Origin: Colias croceus
Taxonomy: Eukaryota > Arthropoda > Insecta > Lepidoptera > Pieridae
Assembly (NCBI RefSeq): GCF_905220415.1
Contig: NC_059551.1
Location: 1,560,001-1,624,000, forward strand
Direction: 5' to 3'
DNA length: 64,000 nt
The translations under genes and the position numbers were made by a program. The notes below the pieces were generated by a model, which was not told the DNA's origin, ran no database searches, and saw nothing but the letters and a program-made list of their open reading frames with translations. Shown here piece after piece: positions 45,587 to 53,826 of the stretch (position 1 is its first letter; each line of letters begins with the position of its first letter).

Positions 45587-48500
45587 ATTTCTTCTTAGTA
45601 TAGATATGAATAGGTAAATCAGCCAGTACAGTATCGTGCGTAAAACGCGGTGCGGTCTTTTGTCGACTAGCCCTAGGATTTCTTACAAAAATTTGTTGAT
45701 CTGGATAATACTGTATTTCGGGTTCGCGGTTCCTATTAATGTTTTCTGTAATTTGAGTACGGCGTTCCAAAGACGATTCATTAATAATTTTGAATACTTT
45801 GTGCATACTATCGCGATGTTCTTGCATATATTGCTGTAAGACATTTTCTGATAGATCGATATCTACAGGATCGCGGGGATCTAAATGACCGGTTATAATG
45901 TCAAGAGGCCTGCACTTCGTAAAACTGTGGATCGAACTATTATAGGCAAGAACAGCATACGGCATTAAGTTAATGATTAATTCACCACGTCGTTCAAGTT
46001 TTAGTAAACGTATGTGTTCTAATAAAGTTGAGTGAAGCCGTTCTACCATACCATTTTCGTTAGGTGCATGAGCTAATAACTTATGGTGATTTATTCTATG
46101 AAGCCTTACAAATTCACTGAATATTTGGTTCGTGAACTCAGGACCTCGATCCGTTACGACAGTCATAGGTAAGCCATGATGTGTACCAAACGTCAAAAGA
46201 GCCTGAACTACGCTTATTGCGGTTGCGTCCTTTAAACAATATGCTTGAGCATACTTAGAGAATGCATCTATTATAGTGAGATATTTCTGAGAATCAATAC
46301 TAAGTAAATCGAGATGTACTATTTCAAAAGGTTTTGTAGGAGGAACTACGATTCGAAATTTTGGATTTACTGGAATTCTATCATATTTCCCTTGACCACA
46401 TATGCTACACTCATTAATATATTTAGTTACTGCTTCCTTCATTTTAGGCCAAAAGTATTTCCTAGATAAAGATAAATGAGTTTCGTTAATTCCGCGATGG
46501 TTAGTTTTGCCTTCATGATAATTTCGTATTATTTCCTGTTGCTTAAAGTAATCTTTGACATTTTGCAATTCTAATTTTGTAAGAACTAAATCCATACATG
46601 AACTTTTAAAATTACTCTGTATTATTGGAACTATAGTACACATAGCATCAGGGGGATGAACTAGAATTGCAGTTTTTATCTTAGGATCTACATATTTTTT
46701 AATTAGTGAAACTATTTCGCTATCAATATTCGCTTTGTTAACATTAATATCTATCTTAGTATGATTTTCAAAAGGTTTTGAAATTATAGGCTTACTCGGT
46801 ACTCTATCTATTAAAGTAATAACTATCTGTCTCTTAAATTTATTCAACGGGTGATCTGTTATAGGTATATCTAGAATTGGGTTCTCCGCGTCAGTATGAA
46901 CTGTGACGGTGTCGGAATTTGCTGTAAGAGTACTTGATTTCGAATGTGCAGTAATTGTACTTGAATTTGAATTAACAGTAATTGTATCTGAACTTCTTCT
47001 TATTAACGAAGGTGTTGTTTCTGTTGGATTAACCGCTAAAGAATCTGTTTCCTCATTGTTAATTTGAATACGCGATAAAGCATCGGCGTTACAATTTTGC
47101 TTTCCCTGCTTATAAATTACGGTGTAATCGTATTCGCTAAGTTTGAGCCTCCAACGTGTGAGACGGGAATTAGGTTCCTTTAAATTCATGACCCATTGAA
47201 GGGGCCTATGATCAGTTATAATTTTAAACTTGCGGCCAAAAAGGTAAGGACGGAAATATTTCGTTGCCCAGACAATTGCTAATAATTCCTTCTCAATCGT
47301 ACTATAATTAATTTCGCTACTATTAAGTGTACGTGAAGCGTACGCAATTGGTTTATCGGAACCAACGGGGCCTTGCGAGAGTACAGCACCGATGGCTAAA
47401 TTCGACGCATCAGTCGTAAGAATAAATTCTTTATTGAAATCAGGATACTGGAGAATTGGATCGTTCATTAATAATGTTTTACACCTATCGAAACATTCAA
47501 TGTAATCTTTAGAAAATGTTATCTTTGAACCCTTTTTTAAGCATTGTGTCATGGGCTTCGTGATTTTAGCGAAATCTGGTATGAATTTCCGATAATAACC
47601 TAATAGACCTAGAAATCGTTTAATATCGGTTGGAGTTTTCGGAAGGGGATACTTTTGGATGGCAGATATCTTATCTGGGTTAGGTTTTATCCCATCTTTG
47701 CTAATAATGTGACCTAGATACGCGGTTTCGAGTTTAAGAAATTCCGATTTATCCATTTGTATTTTAAAGTTGGATTCACGCAATTTCTGAAACACTTTCC
47801 CAAGATTAACGATATGCTCCTGTAAAGAAGTGCTAAATACTATTATATCATCTAGGTAGACTAGACAAATAGAATTTTGCAATTCTCTCAGTACATTATC
47901 CATTACTCTTTGAAAAGTAGACGGACTATTCTTTAGACCCATGGGCATTCTTAAGAATTCAAAATGACCATGTTCTACACTAAAAGCGGTTTTTGGAATG
48001 TCAGCTGGGTTCATTTCTACTTGATAAAACCCACTTGCTAAATCTAACGTTGTGAAGTATTGACAGTTACCCAATTTATGTAAGACATCTGTAATATTAG
48101 GAATCCGATATTTGTCATCCAAAGTTTTCTCATTTAACTTTCTAAAATCAACAACTAAACGCCATTTAACTTTGCCGGATGCATCTGCCTTTTTAGGTAC
48201 CACCCAAATAGGAGAGCTCCATGCTGAATCTGATGGTCTAATAATACCCTGTTCTAACATCTTACTTATCTGATTCTGTACTTCCTGTCTATGAATAAAT
48301 GGATAGCGATAACTTTTCGTATAAACCGGTATTTCATCCTTAGTTCTAATAGAATGCTTAATTTTATTCGTAAATGTTAAGGTTTCTCCTTCTATATAAA
48401 ATACATCCGCATACTGTGAACATAATGACTCTAAATTTAAACGTTCCTCATTATTTAAGTGATCAGTACGCAAGCGAGATATTACCTGTTTCACACGGTC

Positions 48501-49214
48501 GGACGAACGTTTGGTGCGCGTGCACTCGTTATTATAAACCTCGGCACATACTGGTCGATCCATTGAAAAAATTACGTCATTACGGGTTGGATTAGAAATT
48601 TCCACGATAGCGCGATTGCTTTTCGCCTTCGTTAAACATTCAGAAATATGACAATTACATATAATTTGTTCCGGTATAATAGCGTCTCCATTCTCAACAT
48701 CTATAGGTAATCTAACTAATTTACTACTTCCTGCGGGTATGACGTCCTCATAAAGATTAGCGTTCCGTGAGTCATATACTAATAACCGATTCGTAGCATT
48801 GCAAGTATTTAAAGTTTTAGTTTTATAATTAATTGATGCTTCCCATTTATCTAACAAATCTGAACCTATTAAGCCGTCGAAATAATTGTGAAATTTATAA
48901 ACGAAAAATGTAATATCGTCAGGGTCATTAAATTCAGGAAAACTAGGTAATGTTATAGAATAATTACTACGAGTTACAGCATGAACATTACTTACTTCAA
49001 AGGGGTCATAATTAAGAGTAACGTCAGGAAAATATCTCTGTACTGCATCAGGGCTAAGAAAAGATTGGTTAGCTCCAGTATCAATTAACAATTTAAGTGG
49101 AGGATTATGAATTTGAATATAAGGAAGCTGACGTTGCGTGTGTAGATTTAATTCTATTTTGGTTTTTCTAATTTTGGTGGATTCTGAAAATCCTGATCGT
49201 GTTCTGAACGTACG
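45483..49214 (-). CDS. pol: Retroviral pol: protease, reverse transcriptase, RNase H, integrase
   Basis: The open frame runs from just after the TGA at 49215 to 45483, more than 1,200 codons. Order: aspartic protease (LLIDTGANQSFL), reverse transcriptase (YLDDIIVFS, about 412 residues after the first protease residues), RNase H (TTDASNLAIGAVLSQ), a linker with threefold TVNSNSSTI-like repeats, integrase zinc finger (H-x-H ... CSICG) and DDE core (HLDLLSID, VTDRGPEFTNQ, NENGMVERLHSTL). All key catalytic residues are present. Translation is expected by frameshift from gag. The 3' end overlaps env by about 100 nt. Confidence 0.93.
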   Translation of the reverse strand, partial: RTFRTRSGFSESTKIRKTKIELNLHTQRQLPYIQIHNPPLKLLIDTGANQSFLSPDAVQRYFPDVTLNYDPFEVSNVHAVTRSNYSITLPSFPEFNDPDDITFFVYKFHNYFDGLIGSDLLDKWEASINYKTKTLNTCNATNRLLVYDSRNANLYEDVIPAGSSKLVRLPIDVENGDAIIPEQIICNCHISECLTKAKSNRAIVEISNPTRNDVIFSMDRPVCAEVYNNECTRTKRSSDRVKQVISRLRTDHLNNEERLNLESLCSQYADVFYIEGETLTFTNKIKHSIRTKDEIPVYTKSYRYPFIHRQEVQNQISKMLEQGIIRPSDSAWSSPIWVVPKKADASGKVKWRLVVDFRKLNEKTLDDKYRIPNITDVLHKLGNCQYFTTLDLASGFYQVEMNPADIPKTAFSVEHGHFEFLRMPMGLKNSPSTFQRVMDNVLRELQNSICLVYLDDIIVFSTSLQEHIVNLGKVFQKLRESNFKIQMDKSEFLKLETAYLGHIISKDGIKPNPDKISAIQKYPLPKTPTDIKRFLGLLGYYRKFIPDFAKITKPMTQCLKKGSKITFSKDYIECFDRCKTLLMNDPILQYPDFNKEFILTTDASNLAIGAVLSQGPVGSDKPIAYASRTLNSSEINYSTIEKELLAIVWATKYFRPYLFGRKFKIITDHRPLQWVMNLKEPNSRLTRWRLKLSEYDYTVIYKQGKQNCNADALSRIQINNEETDSLAVNPTETTPSLIRRSSDTITVNSNSSTITAHSKSSTLTANSDTVTVHTDAENPILDIPITDHPLNKFKRQIVITLIDRVPSKPIISKPFENHTKIDINVNKANIDSEIVSLIKKYVDPKIKTAILVHPPDAMCTIVPIIQSNFKSSCMDLVLTKLELQNVKDYFKQQEIIRNYHEGKTNHRGINETHLSLSRKYFWPKMKEAVTKYINECSICGQGKYDRIPVNPKFRIVVPPTKPFEIVHLDLLSIDSQKYLTIIDAFSKYAQAYCLKDATAISVVQALLTFGTHHGLPMTVVTDRGPEFTNQIFSEFVRLHRINHHKLLAHAPNENGMVERLHSTLLEHIRLLKLERRGELIINLMPYAVLAYNSSIHSFTKCRPLDIITGHLDPRDPVDIDLSENVLQQYMQEHRDSMHKVFKIINESSLERRTQITENINRNREPEIQYYPDQQIFVRNPRASRQKTAPRFTHDTVLADLPIHIYTKKKYGAVAKSRLKRVPKLLQNPSSDPVPDSSRRSHPD

Positions 49215-50365
49215 TCACACGTTTCATCAGAATTTTCAGGTGCGTCTGTCTGTTCGCAATGTACATAAGGTTCATATTCCGTACAGTAATATTCATTATT
49301 ATAATAGTTATCCTCATAAGGATATAAATCGGTACAGTAATATTCTTCGTTATCTATATATTCATTATGATTCATCTCCCTAGTCTTAAAGTAATTACTC
49401 GGGGGTGGATTACCAAATTTTGACCAATCATGAGCGCGTGCAAAAGGTGTCGGTGGTAAAGTCTTTGTAACGTAATGGCTAACGCCACTCATAGGATGCG
49501 GTTTCGGTTGCGCGGGATGTTTAGGCTGTAATCTGAACGTATTGCTCTGCGGGTTATAGTTAGGGGGTGCAGCGCGGAAAATTTGCATAGTACGAGTAGG
49601 ACGTGCTGGTCCCTGTGGTTGATTAAAATTTCGATTAAAATTTGGTGGCTTAAATTGCGGTCTGAACGAATGTAAAGGCTGTAGTTTAGAAGAGATAGGT
49701 TCACTAAAATCATTATGTCTATAAAACGGTTCATTCGAGTACGGCATTCTAAAGGGTACGTGGGGTTTCCTATCAAAAGTTTCATTACGTTGTTGAAGGT
49801 ATAAAGTGCTTTGTTCTTCATTCACGTATTCTAATGCTTTTTCAATGGTTGCGGGGCGCATGCAACGTATACGTGAGCCTAACGGATCTCGTAGGCCACG
49901 TAGGAAAGCCTGTAGTGTTAATTTTTGATACAGGTCCCTTTTTGCCTCACGAGTAGTAACGACTGTTTCATGTAATGCTATATACGTCATTATAGTACTA
50001 AAAAGATGTTGACATTTTTCGTAAAACTCTTGAGGAGAGCTACGACCTTGCGTTAATAAGGCTAAATCGTTATAAAGGGCGGTCTCATCTCTATGGTCAG
50101 AAAAGTTATTAACTAATACGCTTTTGATACCGTGCCAAGTAGTAGGTATACCGTTTGCATTAATAACTCGGGCTGCAGGCCCAGTGATTTTATTTAAAAT
50201 ACCATTACATAACGCGGCAGTTTTTAAAGTATTTCCGGGATCTTTTTCTATAAATTCCTCAGCCAATTGGTCACTTAAATGTATAAATCTTGTTAAAACG
50301 TTAACATTACCATCGAATTCTGGCAAAAGCCTAAGTGCATTAAAAATTTTATCCAAATCTGACAT
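49154..50365 (-). CDS. gag: Retroviral gag
   Basis: 403 aa. The N-terminal two thirds look like an errantivirus-type Gag capsid (LLPEFDGN near the start, helix-rich, RDLYQKLTLQAFLRGLRDPL in the middle). The C-terminal third is Pro/Asn- and Tyr-rich, without a CCHC zinc knuckle, as is usual in this group. No stop or frameshift is seen. The pol frame lies in -1 and overlaps the end of gag by about 60 nt (49154-49214), bounded by a TGA in the pol frame at 49215-49217. So pol is probably made by -1 frameshifting in the A-rich stretch before the gag stop. Confidence 0.85.
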   Translation of the reverse strand: MSDLDKIFNALRLLPEFDGNVNVLTRFIHLSDQLAEEFIEKDPGNTLKTAALCNGILNKITGPAARVINANGIPTTWHGIKSVLVNNFSDHRDETALYNDLALLTQGRSSPQEFYEKCQHLFSTIMTYIALHETVVTTREAKRDLYQKLTLQAFLRGLRDPLGSRIRCMRPATIEKALEYVNEEQSTLYLQQRNETFDRKPHVPFRMPYSNEPFYRHNDFSEPISSKLQPLHSFRPQFKPPNFNRNFNQPQGPARPTRTMQIFRAAPPNYNPQSNTFRLQPKHPAQPKPHPMSGVSHYVTKTLPPTPFARAHDWSKFGNPPPSNYFKTREMNHNEYIDNEEYYCTDLYPYEDNYYNNEYYCTEYEPYVHCEQTDAPENSDETCDVRSEHDQDFQNPPKLEKPK

Positions 50366-50998
50366 TTTAGATTAATTTCCTATACTTATAATATAAAATA
50401 TATTAAATTTAATTTAATTTATTAACTTCGTTAAACTAATATAAAAAAATAATAATCTTTACCTAATTAATATATCTGAATTATGAAATGAATTAATTCG
50501 CAAAATTTGAAAATTAATTAATTCGTAATTAATTAATATTTAAACTTATTAATCTTTTATCAACCTAATATCTATATTTGAATTTTACAATTTGATTTTG
50601 TAAAATTCGAAAATCGACGTCCCCCGCGAATAATCCGGTAATGACCTATTACGGGGTTCTTCATGTTATGCGTTTTTCGGCATCTAGAAGTTAAAATACA
50701 CCATGTAATTTTTTTTCAGAATTTTTCTATCTTTATTTACGAAGATATGAAAAACTACGCGTATATTCCATAAAATAACATTAAAATGTATTTTAAACGA
50801 ATAACATGGTTTTAGATCTTTACGAAAAATAATATCAATATGATTTGACAGTAAACATTGTTACGATATTATTCAGGTAAATAGTTTTCTACATTATTTA
50901 AGTAAGTGCTAGTACAGGCTTATTCGGGGTTTTATTAAGAAATCGATTTCCAGCTACATTCATTATGGAGTGCAAGTGTGCAAGGTATTTTTTTTAAA

Positions 50999-51107
50999 CA
51001 CTCTTTCTATTACTGAGCAAATGATTTACACGGCCTTAGAAAAAAATAAAAGAGATGAAAGTTTGATAGATAAACGAGGCAGGCATCAGAATAGACCACA
51101 TCGAAAC
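50999..51107 (+). pseudogene. Partial exon of a mobile-element protein
   Basis: The open stretch reads LSITEQMIYTALEKNKRDES then LIDKRGRHQNRPHRN, about 36 codons, cut off where LINE sequence starts. The DKRGRHxNRP block resembles, from memory, a conserved motif of multicopy insect proteins linked to mobile elements. A possible upstream exon ends GTGCAAG|GTATTT near 50984. It could belong to the TIR element carrying it. Confidence 0.35.
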
Positions 51108-51114
51108 CTTCATC

Positions 51115-52870
51115 TTCATCTTCATTAGATGCTGGTCGTCCGACTCAGGTTCTACCTGCTGCCCAAAATAAGCCACCATCAGTATGACTTCATGCTACAG
51201 AGGAGCACCGAGGACCCTCTATAGACTAGTGAGCCACATCAGAAATAAGAGCGAGGAGAAGAAGATTTCTGTTGTGGTATCTCTGGACATAGAAGGAGCC
51301 TTCGACAGCGCCTGGTGGCCAGCCAGGTGCCAGCCAGGTGCGGTTAAAGTTGGGTGTCCGGGGAACGTAAGGCGGGTGATCAGCAGCTACCTGAGTGGAA
51401 GAGGTGTGAAAGTTAGGTATGCGGGTGTGGAAGTGAGTAGAGAGACCAACAAGGGGTGCGTGCAGGGTTCCATAGGTGGGCCGCTCCTGTGGGACCTCTT
51501 GTTGAATCCTCTGCTATGAATGTTAGAGGAGATGGATGTGTTTTGACAGGCTTTTGCCGACGACATTGTGCTAGTGTTTGATGGAGATACTGCTTTAGAA
51601 GTAGAGACGAAGGCAAACTGCACATTGAGGAAAATTGACGAATAGGGTGTCAGAAATAAACTAAAATTCGCGCCACACAAGACATGTGCCCTGTTCTCGA
51701 CACGAAAATTAAAATTTGACAGGCCACGGCTTGTAATGGGGACATCCAATATTTCGAAAGTATTAAGATACTGGGCCTTACTAATGATGGCGGCCTGACA
51801 TTCAACACCCAAGTCAGAAGCGTTTGCAAAAAGGCAATCGCCCGTTATAAGATAAAGCTATTAGCAAGAGCAGCTAGAGTAAGTTGGGAGCTTAACCCCC
51901 AAGTAGTTAAGACTCTATATATCGCAGTTATAGAACCGACTATCTAGTATGCATCAGCAGCGTGGGCACCCACAGCGGAAAAGATGGGGGTACAAAAGAG
52001 ACTTAACACCGTTCAACGGGGTTTTGCCCAGAAGATCTGCAGAGCATATCGGACTGTCTTCTCCCTCTTGATCTCAGGATACTCGAAGCTTCGAGGCTTT
52101 ATGAGATCAAGAGGGGTGTGTCGCACCCGGCGGTTTTGACACGGGACGGGACAGGGCGGTGGAACGAATGGCACCCGCGATTGACGACCCACATCCGGCA
52201 GAGCAGGTAGAGCTGGGGTTCGGCTTGATAGATGAGGACACCTATGCCAACATGGTTAACAGCCACGTCCACAGGGTCTATACGGACGGCAGCAAGATTT
52301 AGGGTCGAGTCGGAGCCGCCCTTTCCGTATGGAAAGGTGAGGCCGAGACAAAGGCCATTTAGCTTGCGTTGCCATCGTATTGTACCGTCTATCAGGCTGA
52401 GCTCCTAGCGCTCAGAAGAGCAGTAGACATAGCCTGCAAGAGTAGAGCGGCAAAGGTCAGTGTCCTCAGCGACTCCAGATTGGCGCTCCAGGCGGTTACC
52501 CTGAGTTCCCCTCATCCCCTGGCTATGCAAACACGGGCGGCCCTCCGAAAAGCTGCATTGCGGAGGCGGGAGGTCTCCCTGTTTTGGATTAAGGCGCATG
52601 CAGGGCTTAAGGGGAACGAACGGGCAGACGAGTTAGCCAAGGAGGCCGCTCTGGGGTTGAGGAGGAAACCGGATTACGATCTGTGTCCTGTTTCATTCGT
52701 CAAGCGTATTTTGAGACAGGCTACGATCAGCGAATGGGATAGGAGATACGATGTAGGAGAAACGGCTGGAGTCACGAAGCTCTTTTTCCCAAGCGCTGCT
52801 GCTGCATACAAGGTAGTTGGGAAAATAGACATCACACACCACACCACACAAGTACTGACTGGTCACAGTG
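51115..52870 (+). pseudogene. Decayed R1-clade non-LTR retrotransposon (reverse transcriptase and RNase H)
   Basis: The reverse transcriptase part survives in shifted frames: HHQYDFMLQRSTEDP, then YRLVSHIRNKSEEKKISVVV, SLDIEGAFDSAWWPA, YLSGRGVKVRYAG, GCVQGSIGGPLLWDLLLNPL and, after a stop, QAFADDIVLVF. The RNase H part, 52369-52870, includes YQAELLALRRAVD, LSDSRLALQAV and WIKAHAGLKGNERADELAKE. Stops (for example 51517-51519) and frameshifts separate them. No endonuclease domain or poly(A)-type end was seen. The QGSIGGP motif and RNase H are typical of lepidopteran R1-clade LINEs. Confidence 0.8.
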
Positions 52871-53429
52871 GATTCGCCTTCTGTGAGATTCTCATGAGGA
52901 TTCTGATTAAATTTTTAACTGTATGTACTGTGGACCATAGTATAATTTTCATGATTGTGTAATCATGTGTAATAGTCGTGTCTTCAGTGCAGTGTCTATT
53001 TTTTATGATAATAATAACTATCGTGTTTTGTGAAACAATCCAAAGTTGTTTCATTTACTAAAATGTCCTGTATTTCATAAAATATACTATAATAATCATC
53101 AAAAAATACTTAAGTAAACTATTCGAATAAACAGTAATAGTTATAACAATAAAATGTATGTTACTGTGAAATAATCGAATAACCTAATATAACGGTTTTA
53201 CATTACAATAAAACCGATATTATGTGCCGAAAAGGAAAACATACAGCATTGTTATGAAGAAGCAATGTATACTCAACCATAGATACGGAATGATTTCTAT
53301 AGACTACATACAAACTCTAGTTCCAATTTATTCCGCTAGAGGTCGTCGCTGTCACCAGCAAGGTGATGGGGGAACCAAATTCATTTTTCGAATCATAGTC
53401 TTCACCAGGAAGGACTTCCTGCAATGCTG

Positions 53430-53530
53430 TATGTTTTCCTTTTCGGCACATAATATCGGTTTTATTGTAATGTAAAACCGTTATATTAATGTGCCTCTGG
53501 AAAACATACAGCATTGTTATGAAGACGTGT
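53430..53530. repeat. Internal complementary region of the DIRS element
   Basis: It joins the complement of the left end (53186-53250) and a direct copy of the right end in element sense (58163 inward). The left arm, 53186-53260, can therefore pair with it as a long palindrome. Confidence 0.75.
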
Positions 53531-53826
53531 TTGTTATCTGCTGGTGAAATAAAAAGACACAACGCTATGATGAATATAAAATATACAAAATAAAAGTCAT
53601 ATATAATATTCAAACAATATATTATAGCATTCTTAATATTTCCTTACAATATGTAATCATTAAATCATTTCACATAATTAATATGCACAATATTTTATGT
53701 TTAGATCAAATTAAAATAATATACTATTTTAAGTAGCCTTTAACTTTTAATCAATATTCAATCAATATAAAAATATTAACGTTAAAATACAAAAATACAC
53801 ATTTTAATTTTAATGGAATCTATATT

